Shown: piece by piece, positions 1 to 7,524 of the stretch | Layout of the letters: the number at the start of each line of letters is the position of its first letter | Position numbering within the stretch: the first letter of the stretch is position 1 | Source of the DNA: CAZDYP01 sp964509505 | GTDB taxonomy: Bacteria > Chloroflexota > Anaerolineae > JACRMK01 | Direction of reading: 5' to 3' | Length of the DNA: 64,000 nt | NCBI GenBank assembly: GCA_964509505.1 | Contig: CAZDYP010000001.1 | Location: forward strand, 1 to 64,000 | Translations under genes and position numbers: made by a program | Notes under the pieces: model-generated | The model's database searches: none | Seen by the model: the letters and a program-made list of their open reading frames with translations, nothing else | Told to the model about the DNA's origin: nothing

Positions 1-2
1 GC

Positions 3-65
3 GTGCTTGGCGAATACTTTGCGTCTTGGCGTGAGCAAATCAATCGTGTAGGGGCAATGTTCTGA
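3..65 (+). CDS. Possible 3' end of a protein gene (partial)
   Basis: An open frame entering from the left edge ends with TGA at 63-65 and encodes about 20 residues (readable part GEYFASWREQINRVGAMF). The composition looks protein-like and its stop precedes a clear promoter for the next gene. The piece is too short to identify and another frame could be the real one. Confidence 0.3.
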   Translation: MLGEYFASWREQINRVGAMF

Positions 66-116
66 CGGGTTGCAATCCCGCCAGCTAACCCTCCCTCATC
101 AAAAATTTGTTTCCTC

Positions 117-144
117 TTGACACCCCCCCAAGCCATTCTATAAT
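117..144 (+). promoter_or_regulatory. Sigma-70-type promoter of the SET-domain gene
   Basis: TTGACA at 117-122 and TATAAT at 139-144 are separated by 16 bp, both perfect consensus hexamers. The expected transcription start is near 151, about 30 nt before the ATG at 181. Confidence 0.65.
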
Positions 145-180
145 CCGCCCACATTCAAACCACGACACCCTCGAACGCCT

Positions 181-618
181 ATGCGCCACCCTCTGCCCGA
201 CGACGCTTTGTGGTCGCCCCCTGACTTATTAGTCAAAGAATCCAACATTGCCGGCTGTGGCTTGTTCACGACAAAAGCCTGTTGCGCGGGCGAGGTGTTG
301 CTCGTCATTGCGGGCGAAGTCATTGACGAAGCCGAAGCCGAGCGCCGCGAGCGCGCAGAACACAATTGGTACATCTACTGGAACGGCGATACGTACATTG
401 ATACGACGCATACGCCTCATGCGCGTTACATCAATCACAGTTGCCATCCCAACGTCACCACCATCCCACGCGACCACGCGACGCGCTACCTCGTCGCCAT
501 GCGCGACCTTGCGCCCGACGAAGAGCTGACAATGGATTACGATTACGACGACATTTATGCGCTGTGCCAACAGTTTAATCCGCGCTGCAAGGCAACAGCG
601 TGTGAGGCGAAGCGATAG
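181..618 (+). CDS. SET-domain protein (putative protein lysine methyltransferase)
   Basis: A 145-residue protein made almost entirely of a SET domain. The N-terminal SET motif GCGLF is at about residues 25-29, the pseudoknot motif RYINHSCHPN at 82-91, and the ELTMDYDY motif with the catalytic-region tyrosine at 115-122. A short Cys-containing tail (RCKATAC) recalls a degenerate post-SET region. SET enzymes transfer methyl groups from S-adenosylmethionine to lysines; bacterial members of this size are common but their substrates are mostly unknown. The ATG lies about 30 nt downstream of a strong promoter and has no obvious Shine-Dalgarno sequence. The gene stands alone, convergent with the ccdA end of the mercury-type operon. 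Confidence 0.85.
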   Translation: MRHPLPDDALWSPPDLLVKESNIAGCGLFTTKACCAGEVLLVIAGEVIDEAEAERRERAEHNWYIYWNGDTYIDTTHTPHARYINHSCHPNVTTIPRDHATRYLVAMRDLAPDEELTMDYDYDDIYALCQQFNPRCKATACEAKR

Positions 619-719
619 AGGGATGAAGAAACATCAAAGACGGAGTGTGAACAACGCTACCCAGATTAGCCCACCAGTTAAAATGGATAGCAGAGTCCAA
701 CCAAGTATTCTTGTCATTC

Positions 720-1421
720 TCATCGAAGCCCTCCTGTGGTGAATTGGTAAGATACCAAATAGACACCCGCGACCACCAGCAACATTGCGCTTGCTCGTTC
801 AACATAGGGCAAAGCATGGCGCAGCCAACGCGTCAGCATACCCTTGAACAGCGCCGTGCTGATAGTTAATGCAATTAGCACTGTGCCCATACCTAACGCA
901 TAACTGAGGAAAAACGTCAACCCCATACCCGCGCCCTCGTAAGCCAATGCGCTGCCCACCACGACGAGAAAGACGGGCAACGTGCAACTGAGTGAGGTCA
1001 CAGCGTAAGCGAGACCGAAGAGAAAAGCGGGTATGAGTCCGCGCCCCTGTGGCGTCCTCTGTGACCTCGGTAATGAAATAGGCAAGTGCCGTCCTGTAAG
1101 CATCCACAAGCCAAGCGCGACGAGCCCTGCGCCCACCACTGCAGAAGCCCAAGGCACGAGCCGCATCAAGGCGCGCCCGCCCGCTGCGACGACGAAGCCA
1201 ACCAAGCTGAACACGACGATGAAACCCAGCGTGACCATCAGCCCAATGAGTGTGCTGCGGGTCAAGCGCTTGATGAACGTCTGTTGCGCGAATGAATCTG
1301 TATCGCTACCAAGATAGTGAGCAATGAACGAAGGCAGCATCGCAAAACCACAAGGGTTCACGCAGGCGAACATACCCACCGAAAAAGCCCACACTACGGG
1401 CAAGCCAAAGAAGTCGTTCAC
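720..1421 (-). CDS. ccdA: CcdA/DsbD-type transmembrane thiol-redox protein
   Basis: A 233-residue multi-span membrane protein of the CcdA family, which carries reducing equivalents from cytoplasmic thioredoxin to extracytoplasmic thiol proteins. The signature ACVNPCGFAMLP puts two cysteines at residues 20 and 24 in the first membrane span, and the second conserved Cys lies in SLSCTLPVFL. Several hydrophobic segments follow, as expected for about six spans. Its start overlaps the stop of the upstream TlpA-like gene (ATGA type), which implies translational coupling and suggests that TlpA is its redox partner. It is the last gene of the mer-type operon. Family assignment is firm; that it serves metal handling rather than cytochrome c maturation is inferred from position. 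Confidence 0.88.
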   Translation of the reverse strand: MNDFFGLPVVWAFSVGMFACVNPCGFAMLPSFIAHYLGSDTDSFAQQTFIKRLTRSTLIGLMVTLGFIVVFSLVGFVVAAGGRALMRLVPWASAVVGAGLVALGLWMLTGRHLPISLPRSQRTPQGRGLIPAFLFGLAYAVTSLSCTLPVFLVVVGSALAYEGAGMGLTFFLSYALGMGTVLIALTISTALFKGMLTRWLRHALPYVERASAMLLVVAGVYLVSYQFTTGGLR

Positions 1422-2170
1422 TGAAGCACCTCAGCCACCACACGCTCCAACACGGCAAGCGACGTTGGAAATTCATCACGATATACGATACGCCCATCGC
1501 GCCCGATGATGATGGTCGTGTCTAATGAACGCACGCGAAACGCCTGAACAAGTGTGAAGTTCTTATCAATCGCCCACGCATGATCGCCGCCCTCAGCGCG
1601 CGCTTTGAAGTCTCGCAGGTCAGCTGGTTCATCGCTTTGTTCCACGTCCATGATGAGGACCTCCAAGCCTTTATCGCGATACTTCGCGTACAGCTGCCCC
1701 CACGCGTTGGCTTCGGGCAAACACGATCCGCACCAACCCGCCATGAAAAGGATGCCCACGACTTTGCCTTTTTTGTCGGCCAGCGTAAACTTAGCTTTGT
1801 CAATTGTTGTGACAGAGAAGTTAGGCGCGAGTGGCGCATTAGAGTTGCTGCTTTTGGGGATGGGGGCTTGTGGCGTTGTTTGAACTTGAGTCTGAGCGAC
1901 AGGCGTATTACTAGATGCTGGGGCGGATGACGCGGTAGATTGTGTCTGCGTCTGTGTGGTAGGCGCATTGACGTTGTTGCTTGGCGCGACAGGGGTGTTG
2001 ATGACTGAGATAGGATTCGGTGACGCTTGAGGTTGCATGAAGGCATTGCTTTGAGTTGTGCTAGTTTGCGTTTGTACGGGCGTGCGTTGAGAGGCGAACT
2101 GAGACCATAATAACGTCACAAATGCGCCCAGCACGAGGACAATGGCTAGAGAACCAAGTGAGCGAGTCAT
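1418..2170 (-). CDS. TlpA/ResA-like membrane-anchored thioredoxin
   Basis: A 250-residue protein with an uncleaved-looking N-terminal membrane anchor (residues about 7-24), a roughly 85-residue low-complexity linker rich in Q, T, S, N and P, and a C-terminal thioredoxin fold of the TlpA/AhpC-TSA type. The redox motif WCGSC is at residues 146-150, followed by a typical LEVLIMDVEQS strand. The domain probably sits outside the membrane and is kept reduced by the adjacent CcdA, with which it overlaps by 4 nt. It lies 17 nt after the merE-like gene. The linker is unusually long for the family. Role in the metal operon (reducing metal-binding or target thiols) is an inference. Confidence 0.87.
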   Translation of the reverse strand: MTRSLGSLAIVLVLGAFVTLLWSQFASQRTPVQTQTSTTQSNAFMQPQASPNPISVINTPVAPSNNVNAPTTQTQTQSTASSAPASSNTPVAQTQVQTTPQAPIPKSSNSNAPLAPNFSVTTIDKAKFTLADKKGKVVGILFMAGWCGSCLPEANAWGQLYAKYRDKGLEVLIMDVEQSDEPADLRDFKARAEGGDHAWAIDKNFTLVQAFRVRSLDTTIIIGRDGRIVYRDEFPTSLAVLERVVAEVLQ

Positions 2171-2187
2171 TACAGCTCCTTTCAGAC

Positions 2188-2490
2188 TTAGGTTGGGTCT
2201 TGAGTGACCAAGGGTTGTCGCACAGACGTTGGACGCGACTCATCTTGCGGGGTGGAGCGCTCGCATACGGACTGATTCTCGGTCAGCGAGCCAAAGGCCA
2301 GTGCCAAAGATGCAATGAAAATCAATGAGAACGCCGCCCCAACGTTCATGACGTTCTCTGTGATGAATGCGCCAAGCGCCGTGCCTGCCGTCAATGGCAA
2401 GAGAAGCGACAAGATCAACGGCAGGTGGCATGGGCAGGTGACGAGCGCGATCGTAAAGAAAAACCCGCTACGAATTTTTTGCCAGAGCAT
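2188..2490 (-). CDS. merE: MerE-like small mercury transport protein
   Basis: A 100-residue protein with two membrane spans and the motif TCPCHLPL, with cysteines at residues 19 and 21, followed by LTAGTALGAF. This matches MerE, the small inner-membrane mercury carrier (usually about 78 residues), whose CPC pair takes up inorganic mercury and methylmercury. The protein carries a longer polar C-terminal tail than MerE. It follows the CopZ-like gene by about 19 nt and precedes the TlpA gene, inside a MerR-controlled operon. No mercuric reductase is present in this window, so the fate of the imported metal is unclear; another soft metal is possible. Confidence 0.72.
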   Translation of the reverse strand: MLWQKIRSGFFFTIALVTCPCHLPLILSLLLPLTAGTALGAFITENVMNVGAAFSLIFIASLALAFGSLTENQSVCERSTPQDESRPTSVRQPLVTQDPT

Positions 2491-2509
2491 TTTGCCCTCC
2501 GATGTGATT

Positions 2510-3052
2510 TCAGTGCGCCACGACCTTGGCGGGTTGCGTGCGCTCGACTCGTTTGATCAGGCCGCGCACATTGCCCAAACAACAAGAGCCTTGCGGGTTA
2601 CGCAAATCGCACGCGCATTGTCCCACTTCGATGCCTGCGTTGATGTCAGCTATCATGGCCAGGCGCTGTTGCGGCGCTGTGGCGCGCACATCGCCTACGG
2701 TGTAGCGAAAGCAATAGCACACCAACACCTCGTCGGCGTCTGGCTCTTTTTGATAGACGCGCTCGCGCACATGATTCACCATGAAGGTTTGTGCGCCGTC
2801 GGGCGTGAAGTAAACGACCTCGCAGGTGGGCGTTGTGCAGAATAGATAAGTCACTTCGTCGCGCACCGCGCGCAGACTCACAGCCAACAACGCCTTGACG
2901 GTTTGGCCTTGCACTTTTTTGCCCGCTTCACCACACTCAGGGCAAAGGTTTGTAACGTGGGCTTGACGTTGTCCATTGGCGGAAGGCAGTTCGCAAGCTG
3001 CGCTGCCCGCTGCGGGAGGACAGCCACACGTATCAAAGGTTGATTCAGACAC
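2510..3052 (-). CDS. CopZ-like iron-sulfur/zinc metallochaperone
   Basis: A 180-residue cysteine-rich cytoplasmic protein. It has a CxC pair near the start, a zinc-finger-like CPECGEAGKKV followed by CTTPTCEVVYF, and a CYCF ... GQCACDLRNPQGSCC region that resembles the BFD-like [2Fe-2S] domain of Archaeoglobus-type CopZ. Known relatives bind soft metals and pass them on, and are often found in mer and cop operons. The chosen GTG start at 3052 overlaps the merR stop and has AAAGGA five bases upstream; a longer reading to 3220 would run deep into merR and is rejected. It lacks the C-terminal heavy-metal-associated domain of full CopZ. The metal specificity is inferred from the operon. Confidence 0.75.
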   Translation of the reverse strand: MSESTFDTCGCPPAAGSAACELPSANGQRQAHVTNLCPECGEAGKKVQGQTVKALLAVSLRAVRDEVTYLFCTTPTCEVVYFTPDGAQTFMVNHVRERVYQKEPDADEVLVCYCFRYTVGDVRATAPQQRLAMIADINAGIEVGQCACDLRNPQGSCCLGNVRGLIKRVERTQPAKVVAH

Positions 3053-3491
3053 CGAGTTCCTTTCGTTCAATCGTAATTTGCCCGCTCTCATGGTAAGTTT
3101 TGAGCAAGTAGCAAACACAACGTTCACCACGCACATCGTCCAATGGCAAGGCGGCGCCTTCATGGCGCAATTGACTGAGTGTGTCACGCAAAGCCACCAA
3201 CGACGCAATGCGTCGGTCAAGTTCTTGCAGCCGATGGTCGAGCGTCTCTAGCACTTGCACACACGGCGCTTGTCCGCCATCGCGCACCGTCAAAATCTCG
3301 CGTATGTCAGCTAGTGTGAATCCTAAGCTGCGCGCGCTGGCAATAAACCGTAGGCGTTCCACGTCTGTTGGAGTATAATCTCGGTAATTGTTGCCTGCGC
3401 GCTTGGGGCGAGTCATCAACCCAATGGATTCATAATAACGAATCGTTTGAGCTGAAACGCTGGTTTGTCTCGCTAACTCGCTGATGAGCAT
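3045..3491 (-). CDS. merR: MerR-family heavy-metal-responsive regulator
   Basis: A 148-residue MerR-type activator: winged helix-turn-helix from residue 2 (SELARQTSVSAQTIRYYESIGL), a long dimerisation helix, and metal-binding cysteines. Cys77 in GQAPC and Cys125/Cys127 in ERCVC are placed like the triad of MerR and ZntR rather than the two-cysteine loop of CueR, so a divalent soft metal (Hg, Zn, Pb, Cd) is the likely signal. It is the first gene of the operon it should control, and its own promoter carries the palindromic operator. MerR proteins untwist promoters with over-long spacers, and this promoter has a 19-bp spacer. Which metal is sensed cannot be decided from sequence. Confidence 0.88.
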   Translation of the reverse strand: MLISELARQTSVSAQTIRYYESIGLMTRPKRAGNNYRDYTPTDVERLRFIASARSLGFTLADIREILTVRDGGQAPCVQVLETLDHRLQELDRRIASLVALRDTLSQLRHEGAALPLDDVRGERCVCYLLKTYHESGQITIERKELGV

Positions 3492-3502
3492 GGCTACCTC
3501 CC

Positions 3503-3533
3503 ACTATACACCTTCTAGTTACTAGAATGTCAA
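3503..3533 (-). promoter_or_regulatory. MerR-type promoter and operator
   Basis: On the minus strand TTGACA (3533-3528) and TATAGT (3508-3503) are separated by exactly 19 bp. The spacer contains the perfect dyad TTCTAGTAACTAGAA (3527-3513). The elongated spacer with an operator inside it is the hallmark of MerR-activated promoters. The -10 box ends only 11 nt before the merR ATG at 3491, so the merR transcript would have almost no leader and its GAGGT sequence may lie outside the RNA. Confidence 0.85.
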
Positions 3534-3565
3534 GACCTACTTCACTCAGGCGTCGGCGTTAGAAA

Positions 3566-3610
3566 GAGACCCTAAAGGTTTCTATTCGCCAGAAAAACCT
3601 TATAGGGTCT
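3566..3610. repeat. Imperfect hairpin repeat between merR and the SMP-30 gene
   Basis: AGACCCTAAAGGTTT and AAACCTTATAGGGTCT pair across a short loop with one bulge. There is no T-run on either side, so it is not a standard terminator. The arms resemble the intragenic 33-nt hairpins of this window (AGACCCGAAGGGTTT) and two other intergenic hairpins at 40127-40162 and 63226-63264. Confidence 0.6.
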
Positions 3611-3679
3611 GAATGTCAAACAATTTCTGAACATGCACGGACCTACTCTTATCTTACACCCACTCGACAAGGAGCATAT

Positions 3680-4540
3680 ATGCAACCCGAACTCATTGCT
3701 GATTACTCATGTAAGACCGGCGAAAATCCGTTGTGGCATCCAATGGAAAAACGTCTGTACTGGACGGACATTCCGAGCGGCAAGTTGTTTCGCTATGACC
3801 CCGCCACAGGTCACCACGAGCAATGTTACAGCGGCGAGGTTGTCGGCGGTTTCACGATTCAAGCCGATGGCGCGTTGTTATTGTACATGGCGCGCGGCGC
3901 GGTGGCGCAGTGGCGCGATGGCAAACTGACCCACGTCATCGCGGAAATTCCCGACGAGCGCGACAACCGCTTCAACGATGTCATCGCCGATCCAGAGGGC
4001 CGCGTTTTCTGTGGTGTGATGTCCACGCCAACGCGCGCAGGTCGTCTGTATCGGCTCGATACCGATGGCTCGTTGCATCGTCTGCTCGACGGCATTGGCA
4101 CGTCGAATGGTATGGGCTTCACGCTCGACCGCAAACAGATGTATTACACCGACTCGCGCAAACGTCACATCTATCTATTTGACTACGACCAGACGACGGG
4201 CGCGCTGACGAATCAGCGCCTCTTCATCGAAACACCCGAGGGCGCAGGCGTGCCTGATGGCATGACGGTGGATGCAGAAGGTCATATCTGGTCGGCGCGC
4301 TGGAATGGCTCGGCGCTATATCGTTATTCGCCCGACGGCAAAGAGGAAATGCGAATTGAATTCCCCGCGAAAAAAGTGTCGAGCGTCATTTTCGCAGGCG
4401 ACGATTACAGCGACCTGTACATCACGACAGCGTTGACCGAAAGTACCAAAGCCGAAGAAGGCGCAGGCGCAGGCGCGCTGTTTCGTTTGCGCTTGGGCAT
4501 CAAAGGCTTGCCAGAGTTTTATTCGCGCGTCAAACTTTAA
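3680..4540 (+). CDS. SMP-30/gluconolactonase/LRE family hydrolase
   Basis: A 286-residue six-bladed propeller lactonase. The metal-site signatures of the family are visible: Glu15 in GENPLWHP, the Asn in GTSNGMGFT (about 139) and the Asp in GVPDGMTVD (about 191), with the WDIPSGK-like blade motif near the start (LYWTDIPSGKLFRYD). Members open sugar lactones with a divalent metal; the physiological substrate here is unknown. The start is well supported by AAGGAG five bases before the ATG. The next gene, a molybdopterin-binding protein, begins 17 nt later but has its own -10-like box, so the two may or may not form an operon. Confidence 0.87.
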   Translation: MQPELIADYSCKTGENPLWHPMEKRLYWTDIPSGKLFRYDPATGHHEQCYSGEVVGGFTIQADGALLLYMARGAVAQWRDGKLTHVIAEIPDERDNRFNDVIADPEGRVFCGVMSTPTRAGRLYRLDTDGSLHRLLDGIGTSNGMGFTLDRKQMYYTDSRKRHIYLFDYDQTTGALTNQRLFIETPEGAGVPDGMTVDAEGHIWSARWNGSALYRYSPDGKEEMRIEFPAKKVSSVIFAGDDYSDLYITTALTESTKAEEGAGAGALFRLRLGIKGLPEFYSRVKL

Positions 4541-4545
4541 TTTGC

Positions 4546-4551
4546 TAAAAT
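4546..4551 (+). promoter_or_regulatory. -10 box placed for leaderless start of the molybdopterin-binding gene
   Basis: TAAAAT at 4546-4551 lies six bases before the ATG at 4558, so RNA made from it would start at or next to the start codon. No good -35 box is visible and the upstream gene ends at 4540. Confidence 0.35.
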
Positions 4552-4557
4552 CATCGT

Positions 4558-5532
4558 ATGAAATGGCTGACGGTTGCTCCCGAACAAGCGCTGGGACATA
4601 TCTTGTGCCACAACCTCGCCGACGCGCAAGGACACAAGACGCTGCGCAAAGGCACGCCAATAGGCGAAAGCGAGCTCGCACAGTTGCGCGCATTGGACTT
4701 GCGTGAGGTGACGGTGGCGATGTTGGACGCCGGTGATGTGCATGAAGACGCAGCGGCAGAGCGCTTGACGCGCGTATGTGTGGGCGAGGGTGTGACGGTT
4801 AGCGCGGCGAGTGGTGGACGCACGAATTTGTTAGCGCAGCAAATGGGCGTGCTGAAAGTGCAGCGGGACGCCTTGCGACAAATCAACTTGATTGACGGCT
4901 TGACCATTGCAACCTTGCGCCATAACAGCTTAGTGCAGGCGAACAAAATTGTGGCGACCATCAAAATCATTCCGTATGCTGTGCCTGCGTCAGACCTTGC
5001 GCGCGCCGAAGCGCTGGGACGCGAGGGTGATGGCGTCGTGTCGGTGCGCGCCTTGCGTCCACAAAGGGTTGGCGTGATTCTCGCGGGGAGCGAAGCGGCG
5101 AAAGCGCGCGTCACCAAATCGTTTTTGCCTGCCATTCATTCACGTATCGAGGAGCTTGGCTCGACGCCGCTTGCGCTGGTGTATGTGCCGCACGAAAGCC
5201 AAGCCATCGCAGAGGCGTTGCATGAAACGCGCGAGATGGGCGCGGGCTTGTGCCTCATCGCGGGCGAGACTTCAATCATGGATCGCGAGGACGTGACGCC
5301 GCGCGGCATCGCATTAGCGGGTGGGCGCATCGAACACTATGGCGCGCCCGTCGAGCCGGGTAATTTGCTCTTGCTGGCTTACCTTGATGCAATGCCAGTG
5401 ATTGGCGCGCCGGGGTGTGTGCGTTCGCGCGACTTGAACGTGGTGGATTTGATCTTGCCGCGCTTGTTGTCTGGTGAATGGTTGAAGCGTGAGGATGTGG
5501 TCGCGTTAGCCGATGGCGGTCTGCTGCTATAA
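4558..5532 (+). CDS. Molybdopterin-binding (MoCF/MogA-like domain) protein
   Basis: A 324-residue protein of the molybdopterin-binding family related to MoaB/MogA/MoeA and CinA. The N-terminal half is a divergent domain; the C-terminal half has the MoCF fold with LIAGETSIMDREDVTPRGI, which corresponds to the substrate-loop motif of the family (GxxSxxDxxDxxP), and PGNLLLLAYLDAMPVIGAPGC, which matches the conserved proline-glycine strand. Such proteins adenylylate or bind molybdopterin. It lies two genes before a molybdenum enzyme of the sulfite-oxidase fold, so a role in cofactor handling is plausible. There is no Shine-Dalgarno sequence and a -10-like box abuts the ATG. The exact reaction is not known. 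Confidence 0.78.
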   Translation: MKWLTVAPEQALGHILCHNLADAQGHKTLRKGTPIGESELAQLRALDLREVTVAMLDAGDVHEDAAAERLTRVCVGEGVTVSAASGGRTNLLAQQMGVLKVQRDALRQINLIDGLTIATLRHNSLVQANKIVATIKIIPYAVPASDLARAEALGREGDGVVSVRALRPQRVGVILAGSEAAKARVTKSFLPAIHSRIEELGSTPLALVYVPHESQAIAEALHETREMGAGLCLIAGETSIMDREDVTPRGIALAGGRIEHYGAPVEPGNLLLLAYLDAMPVIGAPGCVRSRDLNVVDLILPRLLSGEWLKREDVVALADGGLLL

Positions 5533-5687
5533 GTCTGGTCTCCATTTACGCAGTCATTACACGCTACTTACGTTGACTCCTTCACTCGAGGTAACCAATC
5601 AGAAACTTATCAGATTCTCCAGCGAGCCATCCCCCCTGAATCCCATTGCTTCTCTTGTCCATCATGCTATACTCAAGTCAAATATAG

Positions 5688-5721
5688 ACAGCGACGTCGC
5701 GTAGCGTGTCGCTGTTTTTTT
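5688..5721 (+). terminator. Rho-independent terminator
   Basis: ACAGCGAC (5688-5695) pairs with GTCGCTGT (5708-5715), followed by seven T residues (5715-5721). It lies 155 nt after the molybdopterin-binding gene on the same strand. Confidence 0.7.
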
Positions 5722-5752
5722 ATCTTCATCATTCAGAGGTAGGAGTTACGCA

Positions 5753-5843
5753 GTTGAGACCATTTCAACGCGACGCAGCGAAGAGCGCCAAGAGAGATAA
5801 AAATAATTCTTCGCGCGCTTCGCGTCTTCATGGTGCAACTGCA
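5753..5843. repeat. Inverted repeat of the 'cgaag/cttcg' word family
   Basis: An arm rich in ACGCAGT...GACGCAGCGAAGAGCGC is followed by its approximate complement TTCTTCGCGCGCTTCGCGTCTTC...GCAACTGC. Related arms occur at 16098-16353, 38838-38911 and 40236-40290. With the terminator this accounts for the 313-nt gap between 5532 and 5846; no gene is seen in it. The repeat ends three bases before the MBL start codon. Confidence 0.6.
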
Positions 5844-5845
5844 TA

Positions 5846-6628
5846 ATGCCTAAGAGCGTCTTTATGCAAATGACCTTCATCGGCACTGCGCCAGCGTTGG
5901 CGAGCGCCGACCAAGACCACATCTACATTTTGTTGGATGGTCCCTCAGGCTTCTGGTTGATTGATTGCGGCGGGAGCGCAGCGCATCATCTGTTGAAGTT
6001 GGGTTACGACCCGCTGAATTTGTCGGGTCTCATTCTCACGCACGGTCACGCCGACCACATCTACGGGTTGCCCGTGTTCATTCAAGATATGTGGTTGCGC
6101 GGGCGCAAGCACCCGTTGCCTATCTACGCTAACGAACCAACTATGGCGCGCAGCCGCAAGGCGTTGGAGCTGTTCATGGATAGCGCCCAGTTCAATTTTT
6201 TGGATTTCCGTCTCATACCCGAGACGCCGCAGAATCGCGCGCTAGAAACGCCCGATTTCACGTTGAGCACTGCGCCAACCATCCACTCGTTTCCATCCTT
6301 AGCGCTGCGATTTGATGCGAAACACTCCCGTCGGACGTTGGTGTATAGCGCCGATACGGCGCCATGCCCTAATGTCGTGGCGCTTGCGCGCGGCGCGCAC
6401 ATCTTGGTACATGAAGCGACGGTGCTTGAACCTGTCAGCACGGAGATTGGACACTCGACGCCAATGGAAGCGGCGACGATTGCCAGCGAAGCAGGTGTAG
6501 CGGAGCTGTGGCTCGTGCATTCTAACCCTGCGTTGCATCAAGTAGGCAATCCGCAATTGGCTGAGACGCGCAAAATTTTTGGGAACCCTGTGCATGTCGC
6601 GCGTGACGGCGACAGCGTGATTTTCTAG
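5846..6628 (+). CDS. MBL-fold metallo-hydrolase, RNase Z/arylsulfatase-like
   Basis: A 260-residue metallo-beta-lactamase-fold hydrolase with the metal motif THGHADH (His66, His68, Asp70, His71), a further Asp in VYSADTAP and HEATVLEP with a C-terminal SNPALHQ histidine. The spacing resembles the tRNase Z/ribonuclease Z-like branch (GLILTHGHADHIYGL), though the typical exosite is absent. The ATG at 5846 has no Shine-Dalgarno sequence because an inverted repeat runs up to it; an in-frame ATG at 5864 could also be used. A strong terminator follows, so the gene is probably monocistronic. Substrate is not predictable. Confidence 0.82.
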   Translation: MPKSVFMQMTFIGTAPALASADQDHIYILLDGPSGFWLIDCGGSAAHHLLKLGYDPLNLSGLILTHGHADHIYGLPVFIQDMWLRGRKHPLPIYANEPTMARSRKALELFMDSAQFNFLDFRLIPETPQNRALETPDFTLSTAPTIHSFPSLALRFDAKHSRRTLVYSADTAPCPNVVALARGAHILVHEATVLEPVSTEIGHSTPMEAATIASEAGVAELWLVHSNPALHQVGNPQLAETRKIFGNPVHVARDGDSVIF

Positions 6629-6648
6629 GCGGCGTCTCCATCAAAGAG

Positions 6649-6686
6649 AAACCCGCTGCCCTATATGGGGCAGCGGGTTTTGTTTG
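6649..6686 (+). terminator. Rho-independent terminator of the MBL gene
   Basis: AAACCCGCTGCC (6649-6660) and GGCAGCGGGTTT (6669-6680) form a perfect 12-bp stem with an eight-base loop, then TTTTGTTT. It begins 20 nt after the stop codon. Confidence 0.85.
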
Positions 6687-6731
6687 TAACATAAAGCGAT
6701 GCGAACAGACTATACAAGTGATGCGAAAGTG

Positions 6732-6761
6732 TTGGACTTCGTTGCGCAATTCAGTTAGAAT
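6732..6761 (+). promoter_or_regulatory. Promoter of the sulfite-oxidase-like gene
   Basis: TTGGAC (6732-6737) and TAGAAT (6756-6761) with an 18-bp spacer lie between the MBL terminator and the strong ribosome site AAGGAGGGAGT at 6772-6782. Confidence 0.5.
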
Positions 6762-6782
6762 CACGACTACCAAGGAGGGAGT

Positions 6783-7463
6783 ATGTCTTTCTTCAATTTC
6801 AAGAAACCCGAACTGAGCGATGAACAAAAACGCCGTCTGCCGCCTGGACAGGTGCTGACGGAGAAATGGCCCGTGCTGCATGCGTCGTACATTCCACGTT
6901 TCGACCCGAAGACCTGGGACTTTCGCGTGTGGGGCTTAGTTGAAAAGGAAGTGCGCTGGACGTGGGAGGAATTTAATCAGCTGCCGATGACAACTGTGAA
7001 GTGCGACATCCATTGCGTGACACGCTGGAGTCGCTACGACAATATGTTTGAAGGCGTGCATATCAAAGAAATTATGAAGCACGTCAAGCCGTTGCCCGAA
7101 GCGGCCTATGTATTGCAACATGCCGACCCCGATTACACGACGAACACACCGCTGGATGAACTTGTAGATGACGATGTGATACTCGCGCTCAAATGGAATG
7201 GGCAACCATTGACGCCTGAACATGGTGGTCCCATGCGCCTCGTCCTGCCCAAGCTCTACTTCTGGAAATCATCGAAATGGCTGCGCGGCTTCGAGTTTTT
7301 GTCCGAAGACGAGCCGGGGTTTTGGGAGATGTATGGGTATCACATGCATGGCGATCCATGGCGCTCTGAACGGTTTGGTTCCCCTGCAGACACGTTGCAG
7401 TCTGTAAGAAAGGCGGCGGGCTATGACCCTGAGCCGAAAAGTAAGCGGCGCACAGAGGGTTAA
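6783..7463 (+). CDS. Sulfite oxidase-like (YedY-type) molybdenum oxidoreductase
   Basis: A 226-residue cytoplasmic-looking protein (no signal peptide) of the oxidoreductase molybdopterin-binding fold. The Mo-ligand cysteine is in CDIHCVTRWSRYDN (Cys78), and the pterin-binding strands EHGGPMRLVLPKLYFWKSSKW and FLSEDEPGFWE are clear. Members transfer oxygen atoms or reduce S- and N-oxides; the substrate is unknown. The start is secure: AAGGAGGGAG precedes the ATG. It follows a molybdopterin-binding protein two genes upstream, which supports a shared cofactor theme. No heme or membrane partner gene is adjacent, so the electron donor is unknown. Confidence 0.87.
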   Translation: MSFFNFKKPELSDEQKRRLPPGQVLTEKWPVLHASYIPRFDPKTWDFRVWGLVEKEVRWTWEEFNQLPMTTVKCDIHCVTRWSRYDNMFEGVHIKEIMKHVKPLPEAAYVLQHADPDYTTNTPLDELVDDDVILALKWNGQPLTPEHGGPMRLVLPKLYFWKSSKWLRGFEFLSEDEPGFWEMYGYHMHGDPWRSERFGSPADTLQSVRKAAGYDPEPKSKRRTEG

Positions 7464-7524
7464 AGTGATAACGGACGATTAAGTGATAGTTAGGTTTCAG
7501 CTCCGCACACATTCTACCCGACTT

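Noticed and set aside
2510..3220. Longer CopZ-like protein starting at 3220
   Set aside because: It would overlap merR by 176 nt; the GTG at 3052 has a ribosome site and the usual small overlap with the merR stop.
3568..3609. Rho-independent terminator between merR and the SMP-30 gene
   Set aside because: The stem has no T-run on either strand and fits the repeat family better.
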